Below are positions 35,001 to 43,923 of a stretch of 64,000 nt of DNA, in pieces; positions within the stretch are counted from its first letter, which is position 1; each line of letters begins with the position of its first letter. This DNA is from Mycobacterium asiaticum DSM 44297 (GTDB taxonomy: Bacteria; Actinomycetota; Actinomycetes; Mycobacteriales; Mycobacteriaceae). The DNA is taken from the NCBI RefSeq assembly GCF_000613245.1, contig NZ_HG964938.1, forward strand, positions 994,198 to 1,058,197. The letters run 5' to 3'. The position numbers and the translations under genes are program-made. The notes beneath the pieces are model-generated. The model worked only from the letters and a program-made list of their open reading frames with translations. It ran no database searches and was not told where the DNA came from.

Positions 35001-36629
35001 CTATCCGAGCAATCGGCTGAGGCCGAAGCTCCCCGACAGCGCGGCACCCGCGTTCAGGAAGCCCGAATTGAAGGCGCTGGCAATGTCACCGGGCTCGGTG
35101 CTCAACGCGGTGGGGAGGCCGAAGTTGAAGAAGCCCGAGCCGTAGCCCGCGAACTCGGCGCCGCTTGCTGAGTTGCCCAAGCCGGAGAGGGAGCTGCCGC
35201 CGTCGGTGGAGTTGAAGAAGCCCGAGGTGTTGTTACCGGTGTTGAAGAAGCCGGAGCCCGATGCGCCGCTGTCGGCCGTCGCGCCGAAGCCGGTGTTAAC
35301 GTCGCCCGAGTTCCACAAGCCGGTGTTGGTATCGCCCGAATTACCGTTCCCGGTGTTGAAATAGCCCGAGTTGTCCCAACCCGTGTTGTATGCCCCCGAG
35401 TTGCCGAATCCGGTGTTGACGCCGCCGCCGTTAGCGAAGCCAGTATTGACGCTGCCCCCGTTTCCGACCCCGGTGTTGCCAAACGCCCCATTGAACACGC
35501 CGACGTTATGGGTGCCGGAGTTGCCCAACCCGAGATTGTTCAGGCCACCGGCGACACTGGTCCCGGAGTTGAAGAAGCCGACGTTGCCGTCGCCGGAATT
35601 GAAGAAGCCGATGTTGCCGTTGCCAGAGTTGAACAGGCCCAGGTTGCCGGTGCCGGAGTTCAGCCCGTGGAAGGAGAACTGACCGGTCGAGGTGTCGAAG
35701 TAGGCGTTGCCAAGACCGACCAGGTTGTTGCCGGTCAGGCCGAATCCGATGTTGTTGTTGCCGGTGTTGCCCCCGCCCCGGTTGCCGTCACCGCTGTTGC
35801 CGATGCCGAAGTTGTTGTTTCCGCCGTTGCCGAAACCGATGTTGTAGTTGCCTTCGCCCGCGAACCGTAATCCGTTGCCCAATCCGCTGTTTCCGAAGCC
35901 GACGTTGCCGTGACCGAAATTGCCGCCGCCGATGTTCGCATTGCCGACGTTTCCGCTGCCGATGTTCAGGCTGCCCGTGTTCCCACTGCCGAGGTTGGAA
36001 TTCCCCGTATTGCCGCCACCGACATTGCCGCCACCGAGGTTGCCGTTGCCCAGGTTGGCGTTGCCCTGATTGCCGAAGCCCAGGCTGGGCAGGGTTCGCA
36101 CCAGTTCCCGAAGCTGTGCTGGAACGGGAATGAGCTCCGCGGCCGCGGCGGAGGCGCCGGAGTAGTACTCGAACATCGCCGACACGTCGGCCGCCCACAT
36201 CTCCTCGTAGATGCCTTCGGCGGCCGCGATCGCCGGCGCGTTGAGCCCGAGGAAGTTCGAGCGCACCAATTGGACGAATGCATTGCGGTTGGCCTCGACC
36301 GCGAGCGGATGGACGGTCGCTGCCCGCGCCGCCTCGAAGACGCTGACCACGGCATTGGCCTGGGTGGCCGCGCCGACGGCCTGTGTCGACGCTGCTTGAA
36401 GGAATCCCGCATAGGGTGCCGCAGCGGCCGTCATCGCAGCGGCCGCCGAGCCCTGCCACGCTTGGTCGGCCAGGCCTTGGGTCACCGACAAGAAGGTGCT
36501 GGCGGCGGTGCTGAGTTCCTCGGCCAGTCCGGTCCACGCCGTCGCAGCCTCGAGCATGGGCGCCGAACCCGCGCCGATGAACATCCGCAACGAGTTGATC
36601 TCCGGCGGTAAGAGCGCAAAGTTCACCAC
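35001..36629 (-). CDS. PPE-MPTR protein, copy 2
   Basis: A 542-residue PPE-MPTR protein. The PPE domain (NFALLPPEINSLRMFIGAG) is clearly more divergent from copies 1 and 3 than those are from each other. The tail is again NxGxGNxG-type repeats ending LSGSFGLSRLLG, a C-terminus resembling that of the other two. Two tandem GTG codons (36629 and 36626) precede the AAC codon; GGGGGG lies 10-15 nt upstream and either can start. It is probably an ESX-exported envelope protein, with no PE partner. Confidence 0.9.
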   Translation of the reverse strand: MVNFALLPPEINSLRMFIGAGSAPMLEAATAWTGLAEELSTAASTFLSVTQGLADQAWQGSAAAAMTAAAAPYAGFLQAASTQAVGAATQANAVVSVFEAARAATVHPLAVEANRNAFVQLVRSNFLGLNAPAIAAAEGIYEEMWAADVSAMFEYYSGASAAAAELIPVPAQLRELVRTLPSLGFGNQGNANLGNGNLGGGNVGGGNTGNSNLGSGNTGSLNIGSGNVGNANIGGGNFGHGNVGFGNSGLGNGLRFAGEGNYNIGFGNGGNNNFGIGNSGDGNRGGGNTGNNNIGFGLTGNNLVGLGNAYFDTSTGQFSFHGLNSGTGNLGLFNSGNGNIGFFNSGDGNVGFFNSGTSVAGGLNNLGLGNSGTHNVGVFNGAFGNTGVGNGGSVNTGFANGGGVNTGFGNSGAYNTGWDNSGYFNTGNGNSGDTNTGLWNSGDVNTGFGATADSGASGSGFFNTGNNTSGFFNSTDGGSSLSGLGNSASGAEFAGYGSGFFNFGLPTALSTEPGDIASAFNSGFLNAGAALSGSFGLSRLLG

Positions 36630-36869
36630 GATGTCCCCCCTGGCAGCCGCGACCGACCGCCTTTTCGAGTGAGTTTGATGTCGAACGTGGACCCCGAAGC
36701 CACGACATCGAGCACTCTACGATGCTAAATCGACGGGAGCGTCAGTTTGGAGAAGATGCAGCTAATCCGTTGTGGCGCAGGATGGTCGAAGCCGCGCCGC
36801 CAGCAGATGGCATTCGCCGGATGGATGAGGCTCGCCAGCTGCCGAAGTCCGCACGCGTCGTATGGTTTG

Positions 36870-37036
36870 ACCTTCCTCCGTCGGTGTTGGAATCGAAGCC
36901 TGTGTTGAAGTTGCCGACTTTACGAAGGCCGGTATTCGCCATTCCTGAGTCGCCAATGTCGATTCCTTAGATCTTGCCGCTGGCGGATAGCAGGCGGTAT
37001 GGGTGCCGGAGTAGAACAACCCGATGTTGCCGCTGG
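36870..37036 (-). pseudogene. Decayed PPE-MPTR fragment
   Basis: Between the intact copies 2 and 3 the minus strand encodes two short, out-of-phase pieces of MPTR protein: SGNIGLFYSGTHT (37034 down to about 36997) and GIDIGDSGMANTGL with GNFNTGFDSNTDGG (36966 to about 36874). In intact neighbours the equivalent segments lie about 100 residues apart, so an internal deletion plus a frameshift is implied. There is no PPE N-terminal domain. The rest of the 36630-37137 spacer shows nothing else I can name. Confidence 0.7.
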
Positions 37037-37137
37037 TAAACGCGGAGCCTCTCCGAGAGAGGTAGACCTTTCGTTGAATAGTCCGCAACTTATTCAACAG
37101 GCTTGAGCCCCCGGAACGGGCGCCAACTACTAGGCAG

Positions 37138-38844
37138 CTACCTGGACAAAGCAGCTTGCAAGCTGAAGAGACCCGAGATTGCGGTGCCCACATTGAACAA
37201 GCCCGAGTTAAAGCCGCTGACAGTGACAGCGACCGGCAAGGGGGGAATGTTCTTTGCGACTCCCGTATTGAAGAAGCCTGACATCTGACCGTTAAGGGTA
37301 TTGGCACCGCTGGCCGTGTTCCCAAAACCGGAGATGCCGACGGCACTGGCTCCGGTGGCCGAGTTATTGAATCCCGACACGTAGTTGCCCGTAGTGTTGA
37401 ATCCGGACTTGGTCACTCCACTGACGTCAGTGCTAGCGCCGACGCCAGTATTGAAGTTACCCGAGTTCCACAGGCCGGTATTCACGCTGCCCGAGTTTCC
37501 ATCGAATGTGTTGTAAGTACCCGAGTTATCCATTCCGGTATTCCACGAACCAGAGTTTCCGGCACCGGTGTTTCCGGCGCCTGCATTAGCGAAACCGGTG
37601 TTGAGTCCACCACCGTTACCAAAGCCGAAGTTCCCAACGCCCGAGTTCCCGAGGCCAATGGCCCCAGTGCCCGAGTTGCCAATGCCGAAGCTGTTGAGAT
37701 GGCCCGGCGCAAGGGTATTAGAGCCGGAGCTGAAGATGCCGATGTTGCCGTCACCGGAGTTGAAGAATCCGATGTTGTTGTTGCCCGAGTTGCCGAACCC
37801 GATGTTGTTGAGGCCTTCATTGAAACCGGTGAAGTGGAACGTTCCAGTCGTGCGATCAAGGTAAGCGTTTCCGATGCCGGTCAGGTTGTTGCCGGTGAGC
37901 CCGAAGCCAATATTGTTATTGCCGGTGTTGCCGCCGCCCTGATTACCGTTGCCGCTATTGCCGACGCCGATGTTGTTGTTGCCGCTATTTCCGAAGCCGA
38001 TGTTGTTGTTACCCGGCGTTGGAGGGGTCAGCAGGCCACCCCCGTTCCCCAAGCCGCTGTTTCCGAAGCCTATGTTGCCATTGCCGATGTTTCCGGCGCC
38101 AAAGTTGTTGTTACCGAGGTTCCCGCTGCCGACGTTGTTGTTGCCGTTGTTGCCGCCGCCAAAGTTGCCGCTGCCGGTGTTGCCGTTGCCGATGTTGCCG
38201 GCGCCGGTGCCGCTGTTGTTGCCGTTGCCGAGGTTGCCGCCGCCCTTGTTGCCGATCCCGAAGTTCGGGTCAGTGGGGGCGGCGGTGCCGATGCCACCGA
38301 AGAGTTGGCCGATGCCGGGCAGGCCCTGCAGCGTTTGCGCCCACGACGAAAGTTGGGCGGCGGCCGCTGAGGCACCGCCGTGGTAGCCGAACATGGCGGC
38401 GACGTCGGTGGCCCAGAATTCCTCGTAGATGCTCTCGGCGGCGGCGATCGCCGGGGCGTTGAGGCCAAAGAAATTGGTGCGGACCAAGTTTACGAAAGCC
38501 AGCCGGTTAGCGGCGATGATCTCGGGGTGGATAGTGGCGGCCTTGGCTGCCTCGAAGGCGCTGGCCACGGCCTGGGCTTGGCTGGAGGCGCTCAAGGCGC
38601 GCGCGGACGCGGCCTCGAGGAACGCCGCATAAGGGGCGGCGGCGGCGGACATGGCTTTGGCTGCCGGGCCCTGCCAGGCCTGCCCAGCCAGGTTCGAGGT
38701 CACTGAGGCGAAGGAGTTTGCCGCGGCACCTAACTCTTCGGCTAATCCCGACCAGGCCGCCGACGCCTGCAGCATCGGTGCTGAGCCCGCACCCAGGAAC
38801 ATCCGCAAAGAATTAATCTCCGGAGGGAGTAGCGAAAAGTTCAT
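37138..38844 (-). CDS. PPE-MPTR protein, copy 3
   Basis: A 568-residue PPE-MPTR protein. Its PPE domain starts MNFSLLPPEINSLRMFLGAG and differs from copy 1 at roughly 15 of the first 200 residues, which indicates recent duplication or gene conversion. The MPTR array has its own insertion (GNNSGTGAGNIGNG) and ends LFSLQAALSR. It is divergent from kstR2, with about 200 nt between them. Orphan PPE; the role is unknown. Confidence 0.9.
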   Translation of the reverse strand: MNFSLLPPEINSLRMFLGAGSAPMLQASAAWSGLAEELGAAANSFASVTSNLAGQAWQGPAAKAMSAAAAPYAAFLEAASARALSASSQAQAVASAFEAAKAATIHPEIIAANRLAFVNLVRTNFFGLNAPAIAAAESIYEEFWATDVAAMFGYHGGASAAAAQLSSWAQTLQGLPGIGQLFGGIGTAAPTDPNFGIGNKGGGNLGNGNNSGTGAGNIGNGNTGSGNFGGGNNGNNNVGSGNLGNNNFGAGNIGNGNIGFGNSGLGNGGGLLTPPTPGNNNIGFGNSGNNNIGVGNSGNGNQGGGNTGNNNIGFGLTGNNLTGIGNAYLDRTTGTFHFTGFNEGLNNIGFGNSGNNNIGFFNSGDGNIGIFSSGSNTLAPGHLNSFGIGNSGTGAIGLGNSGVGNFGFGNGGGLNTGFANAGAGNTGAGNSGSWNTGMDNSGTYNTFDGNSGSVNTGLWNSGNFNTGVGASTDVSGVTKSGFNTTGNYVSGFNNSATGASAVGISGFGNTASGANTLNGQMSGFFNTGVAKNIPPLPVAVTVSGFNSGLFNVGTAISGLFSLQAALSR

Positions 38845-39021
38845 AGCGTTGACCTCCGATGGCCCCGTCGCCGTAGCTGAGCAAACCCGAACGTCAGGAC
38901 CATACGGCTACCCATTAGCACGCGTGTGGAATTTCGTCGAAAATTTCTAGTTGAATTCAAAGAAATATTTGGATTGCTTGCTCCGACGGTTTTACGGTCC
39001 AGAACAGCCCGTTATTGGCCG

Positions 39022-39035
39022 AGCAAGCGCTTGGT
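39022..39035. promoter_or_regulatory. KstR2 operator at kstR2 (autoregulation)
   Basis: AGCAAGCGCTTGGT matches AnCAAGnnCTTGnT fully. It lies 15 nt before the kstR2 GTG, so the repressor should limit its own transcription and that of fadA6 downstream. Confidence 0.9.
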
Positions 39036-39050
39036 TGATACCCTGAGCGG

Positions 39051-39653
39051 GTGGAGCGAGTGGCCGGACAGGCTAATAGTCGCCGGGACGAGTTGTTAGA
39101 CCTCGCCGCGGTGATGTTCGCCGAACGCGGCCTGCGGGCCACGACCGTACGCGATATCGCCGATGGCGCCGGGATCCTGTCTGGCAGCCTCTACCACCAC
39201 TTCGCCTCCAAAGAGGAGATGGTCGACGAGCTGCTGCGCGGCTTCCTGGATTGGTTGTTCGCGCGCTACCGGGAGATCGTCGAGGGTAATTCTAATCCGC
39301 TCGATCGCCTCAAAGGTCTCTTCATGGCCTCGTTCGAGGCGATCGAGCAGCGGCATGCCCAAGTTGTCATCTACCAGGATGAGGCGCAACGGCTTTCGTC
39401 GCAGCCCCGGTTCGCCTATATCGAGGATCTCAACAAGCAGCAGCGGCAGATGTGGATCGACGTAATCAACCAGGGTGTCGCGGAGGGCTACTTCCGGCCC
39501 GACCTGGACGTCGACCTGGTTTACCGCTTCATTCGTGACACCACCTGGGTGTCGGTGCGCTGGTATCAGCCGGGCGGACCGCTCACCGCACAACAGGTGG
39601 GCCAGCAATATCTCGCCATTGTTCTGGGCGGAATACAAAAAGAAGGAGACTGA
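39051..39653 (+). CDS. kstR2: KstR2, TetR-family repressor of ring C/D catabolism
   Basis: TetR-type repressor of 200 residues, the M. tuberculosis length. HIP-CoA releases it from DNA. The helix-turn-helix is in the N-terminus: LDLAAVMFAERGLRATTVRD then GILSGSLYHHFASKEEMVD (residues about 13-55). The C-terminal ligand domain has YQDEAQRLSSQPRF. GTG 39051 gives MERVAGQANSRRDELL, aligned with the orthologue. The three KstR2 boxes in this window are its expected targets. fadA6 starts 1 nt after its stop. Confidence 0.95.
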   Translation: MERVAGQANSRRDELLDLAAVMFAERGLRATTVRDIADGAGILSGSLYHHFASKEEMVDELLRGFLDWLFARYREIVEGNSNPLDRLKGLFMASFEAIEQRHAQVVIYQDEAQRLSSQPRFAYIEDLNKQQRQMWIDVINQGVAEGYFRPDLDVDLVYRFIRDTTWVSVRWYQPGGPLTAQQVGQQYLAIVLGGIQKEGD

Positions 39654-39654
39654 A

Positions 39655-40815
39655 ATGCCGGAGGCGTACGTCATCGACGCTGTACGTACCGCGGTGGGCA
39701 AGCGCGGCGGTGCCCTGTCCGGGGTGCACCCCGTCGACCTAGGCGCGCTGGGATGGCGCGGGCTGCTCGACCGCAACGACGTCGATCCCGCCGCCGTCGA
39801 CGATGTGATTGCCGGTTGCGTCGACGCAATCGGTGCCCAGGCGGGCAATATCGCCCGGCTGTCCTGGCTGGCGGCCGGCTATCCCGAAGAGGTCCCCGGC
39901 GTCACCGTCGACCGGCAGTGCGGCTCCAGCCAGCAGGCCGTTTCTTTCGGGGCGCAGGCCATCATGTCCGGGACGGCCGACTTGATCGTGGCGGGCGGCG
40001 TGCAGAACATGAGCCAGATCCCGATCTCGTCGGCGATGACCGTAGGCGAACAGTTCGGCTACACCTCGCCGACCAACGAGTCCAAGCAGTGGCTGCACCG
40101 GTATGGCGACCAGGAGATCTCGCAGTTCCGCGGTTCGGAACTGATCGCCGAGAAATGGAACCTGTCGCGCGAGGAAATGGAGCGCTACGCGCTGACCAGC
40201 CACGAGCGTGCTTTCGCGGCGATCCGCGGCGGCAATTTCGACAACGAGATCATCACTGTGGAAACGGAATCCGGCCCATTCCGGGTCGACGAAGGCCCGC
40301 GTGAGTCGTCGCTGGAGAAGATGGCAGGACTCAAGCCCTTGGTTGAAGGTGGCCGGCTGACGGCGGCGATGGCCAGCCAGATTTCCGACGGGGCAAGCGC
40401 GGTGCTGCTGGCGTCCGAGCAAGCGGTCAAGGAACACGGGCTGACACCGCGAGCCCGCATCCACCACATCAGCGCCCGCGCCGCCGACCCGGTGTTCATG
40501 CTGACCGGCCCGATCCCCGCCACTCGTTACGCGCTGGAGAAGACCGGCCTATCCATCGACGACATCGACACCGTCGAGATCAACGAGGCCTTCGCACCCG
40601 TCGTGCTGGCCTGGCTCAAGGAGATCAAGGCCGACCCGGAAAAGGTCAACCCGAGCGGCGGCGCGATCGCGCTCGGGCACCCGCTGGGCGCCACCGGCGC
40701 CAAACTGTTCACCACCATGCTCAACACGCTGGAGCGCATCGGCGGTCGCTACGGTCTGCAGACGATGTGCGAGGGCGGCGGCACCGCGAACGTGACGATC
40801 ATCGAGCGGCTCTAA
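39655..40815 (+). CDS. fadA6: FadA6, thiolase of HIP side-chain degradation
   Basis: Acetyl-CoA acyltransferase of 386 residues, the family length. It removes acetyl-CoA from the propionyl chain of HIP-CoA-derived intermediates. The acylated Cys is in VDRQCGSSQQAVSFGAQ (about residue 90). The second-site motifs are NEAFAPVVLAW, GGAIALGHPLGATGAK and CEGGGTANVTI. ATG 39655 has AGAAGGAG just upstream and is coupled to kstR2; the longer open frame inside kstR2 is not homologous. Palindrome B1 follows after 8 nt and may also serve as a terminator. Confidence 0.94.
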   Translation: MPEAYVIDAVRTAVGKRGGALSGVHPVDLGALGWRGLLDRNDVDPAAVDDVIAGCVDAIGAQAGNIARLSWLAAGYPEEVPGVTVDRQCGSSQQAVSFGAQAIMSGTADLIVAGGVQNMSQIPISSAMTVGEQFGYTSPTNESKQWLHRYGDQEISQFRGSELIAEKWNLSREEMERYALTSHERAFAAIRGGNFDNEIITVETESGPFRVDEGPRESSLEKMAGLKPLVEGGRLTAAMASQISDGASAVLLASEQAVKEHGLTPRARIHHISARAADPVFMLTGPIPATRYALEKTGLSIDDIDTVEINEAFAPVVLAWLKEIKADPEKVNPSGGAIALGHPLGATGAKLFTTMLNTLERIGGRYGLQTMCEGGGTANVTIIERL

Positions 40816-40823
40816 ATACCCGG

Positions 40824-40879
40824 CGAGCGTGAAATACGCGACGCCCTGACGGCGTGTCGCGTCGTGAGATGCACGCTCG
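40824..40879. repeat. Palindromic element B1 (upstream of DUF559 gene 2)
   Basis: A 56-nt element with terminal inverted repeats CGAGCGTG / CACGCTCG (11 of 12 bases when extended outward) and the internal block GGCGTGTCGCGTCG. It starts 8 nt after the fadA6 stop. It is a direct, gap-free repeat of B2 (about 37 of 56) and B3 (42 of 56). Confidence 0.82.
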
Positions 40880-40934
40880 GCGGTCCTGTTGATGGGTGAC
40901 GGCGCTTTGCCGCCGACGATGGCAGCATGCGCGC

Positions 40935-41795
40935 ATGGACTGGCCGTTTCTCGGCGCTGAAGCGCTGGCTACCAACGCCATTCCCGAGCGCGCGATGCGC
41001 GCCCTCTATGAACCGGTGTATCCAGGCGTCTACACACCAATTGGCATCGAGCTCACCGCGGTCCAGCGCGCACACGCGGCCTGGCTGTGGTCGCGCCGGC
41101 GGGCCGTGGTCGCCGGGGCTTCTGCCGCGGCCCTACTCGGCACGAAGTGGGTGAGCCCGTCGCTCGATGCCGAATTGGTGCACGCCAATCGACGGCCACC
41201 GCCGCGCCTCGTCGTGCATTCCGACACTTTGGCGGCGTCAGAAACGCTGATGGTCGGTGGCATTTCGGTGACCACCCCGGCTCGCACCGCCTTCGATATC
41301 GGACGACGCACCACCGTCCGACTGCACGCCGTTCAACGACTCGACGCGCTGATGAACGCGACCGATGTCAAGGTCGAAGATGTGAAAGCCATTGCCGCCC
41401 AACACTTCGGGGTGCGGGGGCTGATCCGGCTGCGGGGGGTGTTGCCGCTGGTCGACGGCGGTGCGGAATCGCCGCAGGAAACGCGAACACGGTTGGCGCT
41501 GATTGACGCGGGTCTTCCGAAACCACAGACACAAATCCGCGTCGACAACGAATACGGCGACTTCGTCGCGCGCCTCGACATGGGTTACCGCGAGTTGCGC
41601 GTGGGCATCGAGTACGACGGGCCGCAGCACTGGACGGACGCGACCCAGCACGCCCGAGATATCGAGCGGCAGGCCGCGTTGGCTGACCTGGGGTGGGCGA
41701 TCGTCAGGGTCAGCAGCGATCTGCTGCGGTACCGCCGCGGCACGTTTATCGCGCGGGTCGTTGCGGCGATGGAGGCTGCGGGATGGCGGCCGTGA
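40935..41795 (+). CDS. DUF559/AbiEi-like protein, paralogue 2 (Rv3555c position)
   Basis: A 286-residue protein of the same family as 2229-3098 and 59752-60597: MDWPFLGAEAL, YEPVYPGVYTPIG, AAWLWSRRRAVVAGASAAAL, PARTAFDIGRR, then the nuclease-like end LDMGYRELRVGIEYDG and LGWAIVRVSSD. ATG 40935 aligns with the paralogues; an upstream in-frame ATG at 40896 would add 13 unmatched residues. M. tuberculosis has a related gene (Rv3555c) in this position, between fadA6 and fdxB. It is flanked by palindromes B1 and B2. Function unknown; nuclease or antitoxin-like activity is inference from the fold pattern. Confidence 0.8.
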   Translation: MDWPFLGAEALATNAIPERAMRALYEPVYPGVYTPIGIELTAVQRAHAAWLWSRRRAVVAGASAAALLGTKWVSPSLDAELVHANRRPPPRLVVHSDTLAASETLMVGGISVTTPARTAFDIGRRTTVRLHAVQRLDALMNATDVKVEDVKAIAAQHFGVRGLIRLRGVLPLVDGGAESPQETRTRLALIDAGLPKPQTQIRVDNEYGDFVARLDMGYRELRVGIEYDGPQHWTDATQHARDIERQAALADLGWAIVRVSSDLLRYRRGTFIARVVAAMEAAGWRP

Positions 41796-41800
41796 CCACG

Positions 41801-41856
41801 CGAGTGTGCGCCCTCCGACGGATCAGCGGCGTGTCGCGTCGCGGTTTGCACACTCG
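41801..41856. repeat. Palindromic element B2 (downstream of DUF559 gene 2)
   Basis: A 56-nt element with perfect 9-nt terminal inverted repeats CGAGTGTGC (41801-41809) and GCACACTCG (41848-41856). It contains GGCGTGTCGCGTCG at the same offset as B1 and B3. It begins 5 nt after the DUF559 stop and ends 15 nt from the fdxB stop on the other strand. Confidence 0.82.
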
Positions 41857-41870
41857 GCGCGCGCGCCGAC

Positions 41871-43898
41871 CTAACTGTCGAAATCCACCGAGACGAACGG
41901 CGTCGTGGGGTGGGACTGGCAGGTCAGGATGTAGCCCGCATCGAGTTCGGCCTTACCCAGCGCGAAGTTGTGGTCCATCTCCACCTCACCTTGGACCAGC
42001 TTGGCCCGGCAGGTGCCGCACGCTCCGCCCATGCAGGCATATGGCGCATCGTCGCGGACCTGCAGCGTGCCTTCCAGAATCGAGTCGCCGGGCGTGAGAT
42101 CGTAGCTGTATTCCTGCCCGGAAAGCTTGAAAGTGACTGTGGCCGAGCCATGTTCGTGTTCGGTGCTGGATCCCGTGCCGTAGCCGTGGAACAGTTCCAG
42201 GTGAATGCGCTCACTGTCCACCAGGTGCTCGAGCAACACCTCGCGCACCGCGGAGGTCATCTCCAGGGGACCGCAGATGAACCACTCATCCACGTCTGCG
42301 GGCGAAAGACTGCTGGTCAGCCACCCGTTGAGCTTGTCGCGGTCGATGCGGCCGCGTAATTCGGGAGTGTGCAACGGCTCGCCTGAGAGCACGTGCAGGA
42401 TCTCCAGGCGGTCGGCGTAGCGGGACTCGAGCCGGTCCAGCTCGGCCCGGAACATCGTCGACTCCTTGGTGCGGTTGCCATAGATCAGCGTGAACCGGCT
42501 CTCGGTCTCCACCTCGAGCGTCGTCGCGAGGATGGACAGCACCGGAGTGATCCCGCTGCCGGCCACCAAGCCCACATAGTGCTTGGCGTTCAACGGGTGC
42601 AGCGGAGTGCCGAACCGCCCGGTCGGGGTCATCAACTCCAGCACGTCGCCGGCCTTGAGCTCGTTGGCCACGTAGGTCGAAAACGCCCCGTCGGGAATGT
42701 GTTTGACGGCGATGCGCAGCTGCGCACGGGTAGCCGGGGCGCAGATCGAGTAATTGCGCCGAACGCCCTCGCCGCCGAGATCGGTACGCACGGTGACGTG
42801 CTGACCCGGTTCGAAACGGAAGGCGTCCTGCAGCTCTTCCGGCACCGCGAAGGTGACCATGGTGCTGTCGGCGGTGATTGGGTCGACGGACGCGACGGGG
42901 ATCCGGTGCAGCACCCCGTGCGGCGAGCTCGACCGGGCGGGCATCCGCACCGGCAGCAGCTTGGCGAGCCGGCCGTTGAGCTCTTTCCACTCCCGGAACT
43001 CGTCCGGATTGAGTTGCTGGCCGAACACCGTGGAGATCGCGGCGTTGCGCTCCAGGTACGCCTCCTCGTTGCGTTTCCAGGTGCGCAGGTAGCGGTAGAA
43101 CGGCACCGACGGGTGCAGGTGGTGCACCAGGTGATAGTTCTGCGACAGCAGCACCGGTGTGAACACCCACTCCGCGCCGACCCGGTTGCGGGTCGCGCGG
43201 TAGCGGTTGCTGCGCTGGGTGTCCTCCAGCCCGTGGTGGGGCAGCCAGTCGAACCACCAGGCCAGGATGGTCAGGCCAATGCGTTGCGGGATGAGAAAGA
43301 CCACCGCCAGGGCCCAGAGGTTTCCGGTCAGCGTGGCCACGGCCAAACCGGTGAGGCTCAGACCCATCATCACCAGCGTCTCGGCCACCTCGGCGACCGG
43401 TCGGCTGCGGGCACGGGGCAGATAGAAACGCAGGTAGAAGTACTCCACCGCCGACCACCGGAACGGCAGCTGCCACCACTTGCCGTGCGAGGCGAAGGTG
43501 TCCGGGTCCTGATCGTCGTCGTTGGAATGCCGGTGGTGCTGGATGTGGATGTAGGCGAACGACGGGAAGGCGACCACCGGCCCGACGAACAGCCACGCCA
43601 GGCGCCCGAGTAGACCGTTCACCCAACGGGTGGAACTGATCGAGTAGTGCGATGCGTCATGCACCACGGTGAACATCACGAACGTCACCGCCGCGTTGAC
43701 CGGGATGGTGACCCACCAGGGCGACCAGCCGTTGAGGTAACCGGCCGTCGACACGACAAAAGCGGTCAGAGAAGCGATGAAAATCCCAACCGTGGGCAGC
43801 GCGAGCTTGGGCACCGCCTCGCCCGGATCGGGCAGCGCATGGTGTGCGGCTGATTCAGGAGCCGAGGGGTCCGTCTCGACGGTGGTCATAGCTGGCAT
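41871..43898 (-). CDS. fdxB: FdxB, fatty-acid-desaturase/ferredoxin-reductase fusion
   Basis: A 675-residue multidomain oxidoreductase (Rv3554 orthologue). The N-terminal half is a membrane di-iron desaturase/hydroxylase: two hydrophobic helices near residues 34-75, then His boxes HDASH, HIQHHRHSN and HLVHH. An FAD domain (RRNYSICAP), an NAD domain (GLVAGSGITPVLSI, FICGPLEM) and a C-terminal 2Fe-2S domain (CMGGACGTC, distal Cys in ILTCQSHP) follow. It could therefore supply its own electrons. It heads the minus-strand run fdxB...echA20 at its distal end and belongs to the KstR2 set; the substrate is unproven. ATG 43898 is used; ATG 43889 is equally possible. Confidence 0.9.
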   Translation of the reverse strand: MPAMTTVETDPSAPESAAHHALPDPGEAVPKLALPTVGIFIASLTAFVVSTAGYLNGWSPWWVTIPVNAAVTFVMFTVVHDASHYSISSTRWVNGLLGRLAWLFVGPVVAFPSFAYIHIQHHRHSNDDDQDPDTFASHGKWWQLPFRWSAVEYFYLRFYLPRARSRPVAEVAETLVMMGLSLTGLAVATLTGNLWALAVVFLIPQRIGLTILAWWFDWLPHHGLEDTQRSNRYRATRNRVGAEWVFTPVLLSQNYHLVHHLHPSVPFYRYLRTWKRNEEAYLERNAAISTVFGQQLNPDEFREWKELNGRLAKLLPVRMPARSSSPHGVLHRIPVASVDPITADSTMVTFAVPEELQDAFRFEPGQHVTVRTDLGGEGVRRNYSICAPATRAQLRIAVKHIPDGAFSTYVANELKAGDVLELMTPTGRFGTPLHPLNAKHYVGLVAGSGITPVLSILATTLEVETESRFTLIYGNRTKESTMFRAELDRLESRYADRLEILHVLSGEPLHTPELRGRIDRDKLNGWLTSSLSPADVDEWFICGPLEMTSAVREVLLEHLVDSERIHLELFHGYGTGSSTEHEHGSATVTFKLSGQEYSYDLTPGDSILEGTLQVRDDAPYACMGGACGTCRAKLVQGEVEMDHNFALGKAELDAGYILTCQSHPTTPFVSVDFDS

Positions 43899-43923
43899 AG
43901 CGTAGCCCAGTTGACACGCGCGA

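Noticed and set aside
36762..37346. A 194-residue minus-strand frame as a gene
   Set aside because: Its first half is an out-of-frame shadow of PPE copy 3 and the rest is the decayed PPE fragment.
33500..38250. CRISPR-like regularity of short repeats
   Set aside because: The periodicity is 15 nt and in frame with the MPTR pentapeptides; there are no unique spacers of constant length and no cas genes.
33154..38386. Proline/leucine-rich open frames on the plus strand (repeating LPKPxLPxPxLPMP)
   Set aside because: They are the antisense translation of the NxGxGNxG codons of the PPE-MPTR genes.
42286..43626. Long open frames antisense to or out of phase with fdxB (446 and 406 residues)
   Set aside because: They lie wholly within the conserved FdxB coding region and read as Arg/Gly/Pro-rich shadow protein.
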